DNA of 64,000 bases from Marsupella aquatica. Lineage: Eukaryota > Marchantiophyta. This document shows, piece after piece, positions 1 through 11,900 of the stretch. Below the pieces are notes generated by a model. The model made no database searches and was not told the DNA's origin. It saw nothing but the letters and a program-made list of their open reading frames with translations. Positions within the stretch are counted from its first letter, which is position 1. Each line of letters opens with the position of its first letter. The stretch is taken from assembly GCA_973895155.1 (NCBI GenBank), contig OZ316893.1, positions 26,164,001-26,228,000 of the forward strand, read 5' to 3'. The position numbers were made by a program, and so were the translations under genes.

Positions 1-639
1 TGAACTAAGAAGCTGCAGAGCCTTCGTCTCATCATTCAAAGTCTCCCCAAGGTTTTCCAAGTCAACGACCATGTCGTTGAAAGCATCCACATGGTCTTGC
101 AACTTCGTACCAGATTCCTTCATCCTGAAACTCATCAGTTTGTAGGAAGTGTAGAGCCGGTTCGACAACTCCTTGCGGTGATACTTGCTCTGCAATTCCG
201 CAAATAAGGACATGCAATCCTTATGTGCACCCAACTGCTTGATGATGGGAGGCATGAGATAGAGTGTAACACACCACACTCCCTGCTCCTGCATGCGGTC
301 CCATTGTTTCTCATCAACATCGTCTTCACGAGGGCTCAGCAGTTGGCCCATCCCTGACGCATAAAGCACTCCCTTCACCTGCTTCTCCCATAGCAAGTAG
401 TCAGAGCGCCCATCATACTTTGTCACTTCATACTTGGGTCCCCCAAGCTTGAAAGTCCCCATCTTCTTCTTTACCGTGAGCTCCGGTAGTAGTACTGCTT
501 CCTCCACCACACGCCGCACCGGTGATGGTATCGGTGTCACGTGCTCTTCCTCCTGCTCCTCTCTCTGCCCCTGAAACCTCCGCGGTGACCCTCGTGCTTC
601 AAGTTCCACGTCTTCGAAAAACTCCTCCGAATCACTCAT
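1..639 (-). CDS. gag: Copia gag, N-terminal part (partial at window edge)
   Basis: Starts at the ATG whose complement lies at 637-639 and runs left off the window. It matches residues 1-213 of the gag at 48604-49638 without any indel; the few differences I saw are mainly silent transitions. Gag packages the element RNA into virus-like particles in the cytoplasm. The visible part covers the acidic N-terminus and the start of the copia-type gag domain (YDGRSDYLLW). The zinc-knuckle region is not in the window. Confidence 0.9.
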   Translation of the reverse strand, partial: MSDSEEFFEDVELEARGSPRRFQGQREEQEEEHVTPIPSPVRRVVEEAVLLPELTVKKKMGTFKLGGPKYEVTKYDGRSDYLLWEKQVKGVLYASGMGQLLSPREDDVDEKQWDRMQEQGVWCVTLYLMPPIIKQLGAHKDCMSLFAELQSKYHRKELSNRLYTSYKLMSFRMKESGTKLQDHVDAFNDMVVDLENLGETLNDETKALQLLSS

Positions 640-1224
640 ATGAGAAAGTCACAAAAAATGTTGTTTTTCACAACTTCTCAAAAAACTCGAAACTCAACAC
701 CGCCGCGTAGCCCACAAAGCTAGGAGTCCAATACTGAAAACCGAAATCAAAATCAAAATTTGACGGAAAAGTTATTCAAATTTCGGTCGAGGTGGGTAAA
801 ACCTTGGGAAACTCCCCCGTTTTGACCACCTCAGGGAATAACCGAAATACCAAGTACAACCCGTTGTCGGAATTGCGATGTGATTGGTGCGCTGCATTGC
901 CAACTTCAATGGCTACGACCTCGCCGAAAAATAACCAAAAAAGTTATCGTTCGGCGGATGAAATCTTGGTCGGACGGTCAAAAAATAGCTCTCTGGTTTT
1001 TTGGAATATTCTATGACCCTTGTACAGGCCCTGTGGGAATTTTGGAAGAACAATCGAGGGGCTGACATGTGTCCTCGAACCCCCAAAACCCCCTACCACC
1101 CTTCGTCGTCGAAATCTGGTCGCGCGCGCAGAAAATACACACGGCAGAATGTACCCCTCGACACCAAACGCAAGATATCTCACTCGGGTTTTGACTAAAT
1201 CAAGATCCGATTTCAGATTACCAT

Positions 1225-1236
1225 GCTCTGATACCA
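1225..1236 (-). other. Primer binding site of the partial copia element
   Basis: On the minus strand this reads TGGTATCAGAGC, complementary to the 3' end of plant initiator tRNA-Met, and lies two bases inside the LTR edge. It is the standard start of minus-strand DNA synthesis in plant copia elements. Confidence 0.9.
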
Positions 1237-1238
1237 AT

Positions 1239-1713
1239 TGTTGAGCATAGACGACGATCGCAACGGCAAGCCCATGAACCATCCAACGCACAATAGTCGA
1301 CACAAGAGATACGTGGTTCACCTCCTTGAGGCTACGTCCACGGGAACACACAAGAGAGCTTTACTGAACTCTAAGCCCGTCGGCTATACCGAGTCTCCAC
1401 AGTGTAAGCTCTCCCTATCTCTCAAGTGGCTCCATAACAATGAGCCTTGGTTCTACCTCTCCAAGCACACATGCCTCTTATGATATAGTGTGCAACTTAG
1501 TTGTACCTAACCACATAGTTGTACCTAACCACATAGTTGTACCTAATCACGTAGTTGTACCTAACCACATAGTTGTACCTAATGACGTAGTTGTACCTAA
1601 CCACATAGTTGTACCTAATCACGTAGTTGTACCTAACCACGTAGTTGTACCAACCCACGTTGTTGTACCAACCACGTCATACCTAACCTAGACGTAAGAG
1701 TAAATACCCAACA
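1239..1713 (-). repeat. Copia 5' LTR (475 bp) of the partial element
   Basis: Begins and ends with the inverted pair TGTTG...CAACA and is nearly identical to the LTRs at 44683-45139 and 50793-51267. It holds about ten tandem 18-bp units (GTTGTACCTAACCACATA type) at about 1499-1680. On the element strand these fall in the 5' half of the LTR, in U3, where enhancer repeats are usual. Confidence 0.95.
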
Positions 1714-3977
1714 CACAGGTGACAAAGGTATTAGGTGTCATATTCAACAACTAGTGGATCCTTTTTCTATCTAAGATGTGGAAGCTGCATGATTGGATCA
1801 TATATATCAAACTGCCAAAAAACAAAAGGTTCCCAACTGGGAGACAAGATCCCATAGGCAAAACACCAATCACGGGGCGGCAACCAAACCCCAATGATGG
1901 GGAGGTAACCAGAGAGCCAAAAACACTAAGGGAGTTATACCCATACCTATGACTGAGATGGGATCTCCATTCCAACCCTTAGACTCATATAGGATTCCTA
2001 AGCTTGCATGGAATCCTGTCTTGTCTAGCTCCTTCATTTGCCTGCCTCCTGCCTCCATCACCCCCCTTCTCCTTCCTCCCTCATTGTTCCCTTTTCATCA
2101 CCTCACCTGTTGTGTGTGCTTGTGATGTAGGTTCTCATGACCCTCCTATTATTGAGCCCAGTGCTTGCATGTGGGTGGAGGTGCCTACCTCTGGCCTGCC
2201 AGTGACTCTCTCCCCTCCATTGCTTTCTAAGCCCCCTGAAGACAAATCCAAAAGCTAGAAAAACTCTCCAAAACACTGATGGCCGTCAAAGTCTTCCTGT
2301 CAATTTTTTTTAAAATGTTTGAGAACCACTTGGTGTCCCCCTCTAGCTTAGCCCCTCACAATAACAATTGGAGAGGTTCAACAGTAGGTTCAACAAAGGC
2401 TGTGATCTAAGAAAATTATTTCAGAAGGATCAATCTAACAAAACCACCTGTAGAGATACATTGGTTTGACTGTAGCTTCAAGAAAAATAGGATTGAATAT
2501 TCTATTTTTTATCAGGTAGATGTAGGCCACTTTTTGTTTTACCTTTGTGTGGAAAGATACTTATTATGACAAGTTCATCTTTAGTAGAATTTGTTTGCTT
2601 CTGCGTGGGAGGATTGAGATTTGCCTATATACTACGTTTAGATATTTATGTGGGAAGTTTCCAGGTAGATTTACAAAAGGAAGCCAGGATGGACCACAAT
2701 GTTTGACAAATAACTTGGATGGAATCCTGGGATTGACCACAACAACCCAGATGGACCATTTTCAAATGTTACTTTCACTTCAAATAATATCTTCCTTTCA
2801 TTGTGTAAATGGTCACACTTTAGGCTGCTAGGGCCATCTGCGTGGGATGGCTACACACTGTGATACATCTGAGCATCAATTTCTAGATTCTACACACTAC
2901 ATTTTAGATTTACCTAGTAGGACTACTATCTCATATTGGTATTTGAACTGTTATTTCTTTTGTTGCTTTAATTTGCCTATGGTAGCCCATTTCAAATGAG
3001 TGGGTTAATTTAATTGCTGTTGGAGCGCAGCATATTATATCATAATGTATCTAATTCTTCTATTGAAATGGATTCTGGATTTGAAATATACCATTCGAGA
3101 TGTTTAATTAAACCATAATTCTACCAAATTTAAAGGGAAGAAGCGAAATTGTGGTCCATCGCGGCTTGTTTGTCAAGATTCTGAATTGTTGTACTTTGGA
3201 AGTGAAGGAGAAGAAGAAGTCAAAGCTCAGATGCACACAAAAAATTGACATGATGCCCGGTCGACACAATCAAGCAAAACCCTGATAGACACAAGGAATC
3301 ATTTTAATTTACTCGAATAGATACCACCAGAAGTAGGAGGTTTTGAGGGGATTCCTCCAATGTTCTGTCCATGCAGCTGCCTCTATTGGGTTCCCTTACT
3401 TACCATGTATACCAGGCTCATGACCAAAATTATGTGGTCACAATGCACTGGACAATATGGTGTTGACAATAGTGTGCACAATACTCTTTGGGGCCATTTT
3501 TTGGGGCCATCACCCAAGTGCAATAAAAGTGCAGTCAATAGTCTCTTACATTTCCATATCAATGACTCTGTCGTCTGGGACTATTGTGACCACTACTAAA
3601 AGATAACGAAAAAGGGCCAATTCACAAGAAAAAAAAGATGGAGTAAAAGCAACAGATGTCCAGAGAGCACCAACACCAAATTAATGCAAGCCTCAGAAAA
3701 CTAGTTAACTCCTACGTCCATCGAAGTAGGTGTCAAGTGTCCATAATAATAAAAATAAATAAGTGTTGTACTTTGTCGGCACCGTCTAGATTTGTTCGTC
3801 TTTTCAAACTTCCATTCCCATCAAGAAGATCTCTACTGCCATTGTGGAACTTGCAATCATTCTGTTGAGAGAACCGGAGCTTACATATCAACGAGCAGCA
3901 CAGCAACAAGCGAGCGAGCATTGTAGAGTAGCACAGAATTGTTGGGCTGGTCTTCGTTTCCCTTCAATCCTGGGAAG
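1714..3977. other. Intergenic stretch with a retroelement 3'-end-like repeat
   Basis: No convincing gene. The part at 1786-2000 resembles the sequence at 42078-42200 (shared AACTGCCAAAA-ACAAAAGGT and a GGGA...TCCC hairpin); read on the minus strand it looks like the 3' end of the non-LTR family described at 42140-42730. The rest is AT-rich with short ORFs only. The 5' leader and promoter of the SDR gene must lie in the last few hundred bases; I see no decisive TATA box. Confidence 0.5.
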
Positions 3978-6900
3978 ATGGTGAATCTTTCGGAGAACGA
4001 GGGCATCGAGAAGCGCAGATTTGTGGTGACCGGCGGAGCTGGCTTCGTTGGCAGAGCGCTGTGTTTGGAGCTTGCCCGCCGTGGTGCTGCTGAGGTTGCT
4101 CCTTTGCCTTTCTCCCAATCACCCAACCAGCCTGCTTGTTTCTCTCTTTCAATCGTCCTGCCTTCTCCAACCCTTTGTGGGTCGCTCTCAATTCCTCACT
4201 TACCCAACTCAGCAGCTCGTGTGGGTCGCTCTCAATTGTCCTTGCTTCCCCCAACTCAGCAGCCCTTGATGGTCATTCTCAAATTTCCTTACTTCCTCTA
4301 ATTCAGTAGCTCTTGTGGGCCTCTCTCAATTGTCCTTTTACTTTCTCAACTCAGCAGCTCTAGTGGGTCTCTGTGATTCGTCGCTCAATTTTCAAGTAAC
4401 CGATGGAGACACAAAAGTCTCTCTCAATTGTCCTTCTCAACGGACTTTTTCTGTCAGGTGAAGTGTGTTATCTCTTCTCTACTCTGCTCTGTTAACTTGA
4501 ATCGACGAGTCCGATGTTCTCCAGGTAACAATGTTCGGATATGAGCTGGATGAAATTTGAAAATGACGCTTCGATTCGGTAATTGAATTTGGAACGCCTA
4601 GAAGGGGCACGTGGTTGGGCGTCCAGAAAAACCAACGTTCATAGTTCTGATTCAAAAGGGTCAGGTTTTAAACAAATTACTGGGAATATTGAGGATTCTT
4701 TAAATTACCTGATCGATGAGGAGGAATCTCATGGACGAAATTGCTCAGCAGTTTCGAGAACTGTGTGGATTTCTAATGATCAAATGGCGATTCGAGGTTA
4801 AGCGTTCTCGGTGCCCCTTTTTGGGACCGTGCAATTCGCGTTCCAGATTTGTCGAAGGTGGTGTGTGACATTGGCCAATTTAAAGAGCTCCAGTAGCTTT
4901 CCTCCTTGTCACTCATCCACTTTAGGGTGATCGTTTTCATGTTCAATGTAGACAACATGGGTGTGACATGCTATGGCATACTTTCAGTTTGACCGTCTGT
5001 ATGTTCTGACCACCCTGACGACTGAAGTACACAAAATCCAATCCTTTTCGTGCTGTCCTTGTTCTCCTAAAACTTAACTGTCGAGTCGTACAAGAGGAAC
5101 TTTTGTGATATAATCCCTTGTGAGGAGGAAATCTTGCTTCTGAATTAGGACTACTTTGTGGTGTATTTACAGGTTCGATCGTTTGACAGAAATGCATCAC
5201 CAGCGATCATTTCTCTACTTCAGAATCATGGAGTTGTTTGTATGGATGGTACGTAGCCAACCTAAATTTTGGTTCATTTGTGATCACGTCACTGACTTTG
5301 AATTTGACCTACATATTTGCATGCAATTCTTGTGGCTAAGTGTAGCCACAGTAGAAACATTATGGGGTTCTTCCCTAATGCGGCGAGGGATGTCCTTTCA
5401 AGGAAGGCCTTCATGCACATAGATGCTCTTTATTTGAAAAAAGAAGGTTTCCTGAACTTCGAGGCAAACGGAAAGAGGCTGGAAGGGTATCGTATTTGAG
5501 ATTGATGAATTTAAGTTGTTGTGGGTGTGGTTCAGGTGATGTTAGACGTAGAGAGGATGTCGCAAAGGCATTCAAACACGCCAATTGTGTGTTCCACTTG
5601 GCATCCTTTGGTATGTCAGGGAAGGAGATGTTGCAGACAAGGCAAATCGATGAAGTCAATTTGGATGGAACGTGCAATATTCTAGATTGTTGTGTTACAT
5701 GTGGCGTTGAGAGGCTCATATACACAAGCACCTACAATGTCGTTTTTGGAGGTAAAGAGATCATAAATGGAAATGAAGCAATGCAATATTATCCCTTGGA
5801 TGATCATGTGGATCCGTACGGTAGAAGTAAGGCTCTTGCCGAACAGCTTGTGCTGAAATACAACAATCGGCCTCTCAAGTAAGCACTGTTCCAGAGCGGC
5901 TCTACTCAGACCCTTATCTACTCAATGTATGACAATTACTATGGTTCCTCTCCCGGTTTACTTGCATTTACATACTGTAACGTTATGGGTCGAAGGATTA
6001 CTTGCAGTTTGATAGCACCTTTCTGATTGCTTTGTGTCCAGTGGTTCCTAGTCCATTTACTAGAGCTCCCCAAAGCGATCCTCATTTTTTCTCAAGCATT
6101 CTTCATCTGGTGTAGGAATAGAGAAGGGCGAAAATTGTACACATGCGCGTTGAGACCAGCAGCTATCTATGGCCCAGGAGAGGAGCGTCATTTCCCTCGT
6201 ATCTTGAAGCTGGCAGAGCTAGGAATTTACTCGTTTAACATTGGAGGACCGGATACAAAGCAGGACTGGGTTTATGTTGATAACCTTGTTCACTCTCAAC
6301 TGCTGGCAAGCATGGCTCTTCTGGATGATATCCCTGACAGAGGGATGAATGCTCCTGCTGCAGGCCAGGCTTATTTTATATCAGATGGTAAGGATTTTTT
6401 CAAAAACCGAAACCTCTTCTTGTTATATAATTTTCCTTGTAAAGTGCGTCCTCAGCACTTGATAATTGTTATTGTATCAATTCAGTCATTTGCTGTGTAA
6501 AACTTCCTTCATCATGCCTTTAAATTATTAAAGGATACGAGTCTCTGACCTGAGTTGGGCGTGCTCGATTGAGTTGGATGATTCTCATGTATTGTAGAAG
6601 GCACTGGAAATGACATAATCGTTTTTGGAGGGACTGAGAACTGGAAATGGAACGAAGAGGCAGTATTAGTTCAGAGAGGTTTTTGATGTGAAAGAGTGAC
6701 TTAGAGAAGTGTGCATTGATATTCTTTAGTTGCACCGGAGGCTTGCATGCACAGCTTCCATCAGGTGGTTTTGTTAAATATAATGGATAAATAACAGCTA
6801 GAGAATTCATTAAAATATAATATTTCCAACGTATAGTGATATGAACTAATTTATTTTGGGACGTTATTGCGCGTGCCCAATATTCCACCGGGGGTGCTTT

Positions 6901-7989
6901 GTTGCTATTGGAACCAATCCTTGTTGACTCATCAGACTTGCCCTCAGTTGTTTACTCTTCAGTGCGTTTTCCAGCTTCATCACTTGATAACGTTTCTTCC
7001 CATGACAAATCAATCCAGCAGAGTGTTATGCACGATTGACGGAGTGATCATTGGATCTTTGATCAGGTGCTCCCATCAATACTGGGAAGTTTTTGCGTCC
7101 ACTTCTGGAAGAATTGGGCTACAAATCTCCTGAAAGGCAACTGAGTGTTCAAGCTGCAATGAGGATTGCCTGGTTCTTTTGGGGATTGTATGGTCTTTCA
7201 TACCCATGGCTGGAAAAGTCTTGGCTCCCGCAGCCCTTAATTCTTCCAGCAGAAGTATATAAGGTCTGTACCCTCATCACTGTTCTCCAAGAGAAGCTGA
7301 GATAAGATATGAACTCCTATCATTAGTGAGGGGTATCTACAAATTGGTCTTTTACATCGCATAGAAGTGTGCGAATTTTGTGTCAGTCGAGCTGAAGTGG
7401 GTTATCTCATTCGTCAAACCTGCTGATCTTGAGCTGATGTTGAGAGTTTCACACATGCTCTGTTAGTTCTGTGAAGAGTACGGAATTGTGTGAATCACAC
7501 TGAGTCAGACCGTATTTTGGAGTGCAGGTGGGCGTTACTCATTATTTCTCATTATTGAAGGCAAGAAAACAAATCGGATACATTCCCGTCGTCAACCCTC
7601 AGGAAGCCATGACCCGTACTATCACTCATTTCAAGGCGAAGCAGGACCGAGAAGTTCCAAGCCCTTCGTTTTTGGCATATTTTGTCATTCTATCTGCCCT
7701 TTTTGCACTTTTTATAACTGCTTATGTGCCAAACGAATTCCAAGGCCCATTTATTCTAAGTACCTACTTAGGTCTCTTGATCTTCAGGTCGGTCTTTGCG
7801 TTGCGGGTTCTCTTCCTCGTTGCAGTGGCCATACACGCTCTGGAAGCCAAATACGCTTGGCATGTGGCCCTCAAAGAAGATCCAGCAAATGCACGACAAT
7901 GGTACTGGCAGACTTTTGCTACAGGCTTCAAGTCTCTGTTACTCTTGAGGAAGAGAGTTCAATCTCGGAAAGCGCAGAAGCAGTCGTGA
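3978..7989 (+). CDS. SDR42E-type 3-beta-hydroxysteroid dehydrogenase-like protein with C-terminal DUF4499 domain
   Basis: Six exons (3978-4094, 5173-5248, 5536-5878, 6116-6387, 7067-7263, 7528-7989), all with GT-AG borders and matching phases, give 488 aa. The N-terminus holds the NAD(P)-binding motif TGGAGFVG (residues 18-25). The catalytic set is visible as Ser129 in YTSTYN and Y159-x3-K163 in DPYGRSK. The family oxidises 3-beta-hydroxysterols or sterol carboxylates with NAD(P); the substrate here is unknown. Residues 383-402 and 411-438 are hydrophobic membrane segments, followed by a conserved-looking block (ALEAKYAWHVAL, WYWQTFATGF) typical of DUF4499/TMEM254, so the enzyme is probably anchored in the ER membrane. 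Architecture and length fit plant SDR42E proteins of roughly 480 aa. The start is the ATG just before the Rossmann fold. The first donor (GTTGCT) is weak but preserves the frame. Confidence 0.93.
4170..4380. repeat. Minisatellite in intron 1 of the SDR gene
   Basis: About four degenerate units of roughly 55 bp, each containing CTCAATTGTCCTT and CAACTCAGCAGCTC followed by TGTGGGTC. It lies wholly inside the 1078-bp first intron. Confidence 0.75.
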
Positions 7990-8946
7990 ATCAGGTCCCG
8001 TCAATTGCCAAGCATGTTTTTGCCGCCCGTCGATCCCCATAATCTATTCAGTCACACAGAGCATTCTGGCCGATTATTTATAGACTCAGTAACTGGGGGA
8101 GAGCATCAACGACGAGAAGAAGCCTTGAGATCGCGGATTTCCCTACTCCAGGACAATTCTTGCCTCATGGAGATACGTATGGAGGATGAGACTCCCTTTT
8201 ACAGCAAACAGGCCGATTTATACCCTCAACATTAAGGTGACAACTTGGAGACGCTTTAAAAAATCAATCTCGGCAGCGATTAAGTCTATCATAGTACAGA
8301 AGTGATGACCAGAAATGGGGGCTATTGAAGGTAATAAGGCGACCCAGATGGCCCAGGAATGGAATTGAGAAGTGCACATGTAATTGATGTGGGCAATGTT
8401 TTGGCGGTGAATTTGGACAGTGTCTTAGATGTGTCGAAAGTGACGAATAGAATACTCCCTCTTGATCGTTGTTATCCAACTCAACAAGAGGTGGCTTCTT
8501 CTTAAGGATTCGGTTTGCTCACCTGAATTTGCAGTCAGGTTTCCTGCATCTGATCCGCAAGACTGTTGTAGGGATTTTCAATTCAGATGCGAGCTCCTAC
8601 CAAACTGGCAATTTGTGTGCATCTATAGAAACAAGGCACCGAGGCATCAGAAAATTTGTGGTTTTGATATCATCTCAGCGGAGATCGTCTCTGAAATACT
8701 CCTTGTTTTTGTTGGACAAGACCTTATAGGTTTCAAACCAATTCATCAGGCAAGCCAGTGGCCACGTGTGAAATGCACTTAGAAGACTTGCAAACCTGGT
8801 CATCTGCTTGCCAAATATGACATGAGAATCACCTACTGAACCATCACCGGACCCATTCTCATTGTTGCCTAGTTCGACCAGTCGAAGCTAACAATTCTGT
8901 TTACTTGAAATTTGCATCAAAAACACCTACTGAATTATAGTTCTCG
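7990..8946. other. Convergent 3' intergenic region
   Basis: Separates the stop of the plus-strand SDR gene from the stop of the minus-strand 733-aa gene. It should contain both 3' UTRs and poly(A) sites. I see no RNA gene or repeat in it. Confidence 0.5.
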
Positions 8947-11900
8947 CTACCCATTTTTCCTCAGGAGACAGACAAGGGCATCGTCGACAGTGTCAACTCC
9001 TCTTGACATAGCCTTCAGTCTCCAGATTCTGAAGTTGGTTCGCACCCTCGACCCAAAGCAGGACAGTAGGCCCTTTCGTGTTGAAACAGGGCGGAGGTGA
9101 CTGGATCTCCTTAATTTATAAGCTTTAGATATTTCAGTTCTATGCTTGTCAAGCGAGCCACGTTTTCCATCTGAATCCTTGGAAACGTGTTGCAATCTCT
9201 TCTGGTCAGCAGTGTTACGTTCGTCATCTTCATAGTGAACATGGAAGAGGTGCAGTGTCTTCGTCTTGAATCCATTAATAAAAAATTGGTGCAGGTCTCG
9301 TTGTAACTCCTTTGCCATTTGTGCTGGGAATTCCTGCGTCCGGGTGCTGCTAGCCAGAAGGAACACAGTGATCAAGAAATGTCTGGATTTCCTAGGACTC
9401 AATGCGTTTTCACTGAGCCTACTTCAAATGTCCCATGCAAAGAGCATAATTTAGTTTTCAATCCAGTATTTATCTGCAGGAAACAAATGGACCAGAGTTC
9501 ATGAACCCAAAAACCCCTACACGACTTGGTGTATTTACTCCAACATAGTGATACTCCACTGCTAATCCTTTCACGACAGTCTTATGTGTAATTTGATTTG
9601 TGCAGAAAAACTCCTCATGTCTCAGTGATGCTCTGGACGTCGGAAATCAAAGTTCCGCAGGACTGTTTAATTGGAGAGTGGGTATGTTACCTGGGCAATA
9701 GAATTTCCACGTAGACTTCAGCAATTTGCCTGAAGGAGGCAAGGTTGTGATCCTTTGCACTGATAACGTGATGCACTAGTGTTTGCCAGAACTTCTTGTG
9801 CTCCCCCTCCTGGTACACTTCCAAGTGGTCAAAATTGAGCTTCTCAATCAGGTTCCCACTCGTGTCCTGACCGTTTACTTCTGTTGATTCAGAGGCAAAA
9901 AAGTCCTCAAGAAACCTGAGAGGAAGAAGGTGTTCAGGAGGGTAAGCCTTGAGAAGCTCACACACAGCACCACAGCAGATCAGTGGCCTTGAGGTGTTCT
10001 CCTCTATGGTCTCTAAGAACTCGAAGAGGTCTCGCTGACTGCCTTTTGCAGCATGTGCTGCTGACGTTAAAAGCTCGCTGTTAGACCAGCTGCCATATTG
10101 CTCCTGCTGGCTACTGCTTTGCTCAACCTCCCACAGAAACATTGTATTCGTGATTGTCCGCAACACTTTTAATTTTTCCTCAGGATGCCAAGTATTCATC
10201 ATCGTTCTCTTCTCGTCTGCAGTGAGTCCACTCTTCTCAACCAGTCTATGAGGGGTCACACTATTGATAGATTCACCCGTTCCTTTAACACTGGTTTTCT
10301 CTGCCGTGCTCTCTGCCTCACAAGCTTCTCCACCCTGTGCAATGACCATGAAGACTGACTATTGCCATTAAGTTTCGTTCACTGACAATAATCAGTCTTG
10401 GACTTTTGGATACAAAGGAAAACCACTTCTGTACTACAGAGCCTATCCATTCCATTTCATTAACAAACGTTTTACTGGTGATTTGGAAATATCTCTCAAC
10501 AGGTAGAGTAATTATGCATGACGAGATCTTAAGGCCATTGCTCCCTAAGGAAATTTCCAATCTGTACCATTAGTGATGGTCATGTCTTTGAACAGGGAAG
10601 ATGGGGACCGTTACGAGTGATTAATGAGAGGAGCAAGTATCTTAGCTTATTTGTATAGCTACAGATGCATTAAAACAAACAAAAACTATGTATCTAGAAT
10701 TCCTAACTCTCTCCCAAAGAAACATTAGTGAACTTTCCAATGACAGAAGTGTGCTATTAATTACGTTCTGACTTCAGGAACATCATACTCTGGGATTTTG
10801 TGCAAATGTCTTAGTTTTCACAAACCGGAACGTGATTAGAATTTCAAATGGAGTTGAGAGTAGATACCCTATATATCCAAGAATCTCCTGATCCATTCGT
10901 TGGTTTGGAGACCAAGCAACTCAAGGAAGACTTCATGGTGAATTCTTCAAGCTCTTTGGCGATTTTTTGGGATAAAAAATCACTCTTCTGTATCTTGAAA
11001 AATGGCTTTCTGACTTCTTCAGATCTTTTCTTCTCAACATCTCTTCTGGTAACATCTTCTGCTGTTGGCGTGATAGGCATGATTGAAACAGGGAGATCCA
11101 ACTCAGAGTTCTCCATCTGTTTGTCAGCATCTGTACTATTTGGCACCCATGAAATATCCTGACCTTGGTCTTGCTTCTCGTCGTGACGTAGGACACTGAT
11201 AGGCATGGTTGAAACTGGAAGATCTGAGTGAGAGTTCTCAATCTTATCGTTATCATCACTACTTCCTTGCAGCCATGACAGGTCTTGGCCTTCCTTCCTA
11301 TCATAAAGTGGGGCGGTCGTTAGTTGCTCCTCAACAACTTTGTTTCTAGCATCCACCAAATTGGTTGCCTTTTTTCTTTGCTCTAGAAAGAATACATGGG
11401 AGTCAAGATTTCCATGTACAAAGAGTGAAGTTGAAACAAAGTCATCGTTTGTGCACATGTTTGACAAATTTGTTGCCATATTTGGCTCAAGTTCTTCCCC
11501 TGATTCCTGTTGCGGAAGCCTCTCTTCGCCCGATGCTTCTGCGTTATTATTTGTGGGTGTCAGATAACTTTGTGTCCCTTTTGCGGCACAATTGGTTTTC
11601 CCAATTGAGTCATTATTCTCCTCAATAGTGGTGAAGAATCGGAAACTCGTGCCTTGGGTCAAATCCAAATCTGCTACGTCTTCAGCACAATTGTACTGCA
11701 CATATGGAGGAGCTTGGTCTGCAGATATTTCAAAAATCTATCAGAAGGCTTCCTTCCACACTAAATGTCTCTTCCTGAAGAGACAAGCTTTAAAGTTTTG
11801 CAGACTCGTAATATCTTGTCATGAAGACGATGCCTTTTAAGTTTGATGGATCCATAAAAATCAAGACTCGTCAAAGAGTTTTCCACAAATAGAACAACAC

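Larger units (their letters stand above)
1..1713 (-). mobile_element. Partial Ty1/copia element, truncated by the window edge
   Basis: This is the 5' end of a minus-strand copia retrotransposon: LTR (1239-1713), primer binding site, leader and the first 213 codons of gag. It matches the full-length element at 44683-51267 with a constant offset of 48999 bases from position 1 to about 1219, with scattered substitutions that are mostly transitions. About 555 bp of leader present in the other copy (about 50219-50773) is missing here, so the gag leader joins almost directly to the PBS. The rest of the element lies left of the window. Bases 1714-1718 (CACAG) should be one copy of its target duplication; the other copy is outside the window. 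Confidence 0.95.

Noticed and set aside
1440-1691. Plus-strand ORFs of repeated VVPNHI/VVPNHV units (also 44884-45117 and 50994-51245)
   Set aside because: They are the antisense reading of 18-bp U3 repeats inside copia LTRs; the unit length keeps any frame open. Not a protein.
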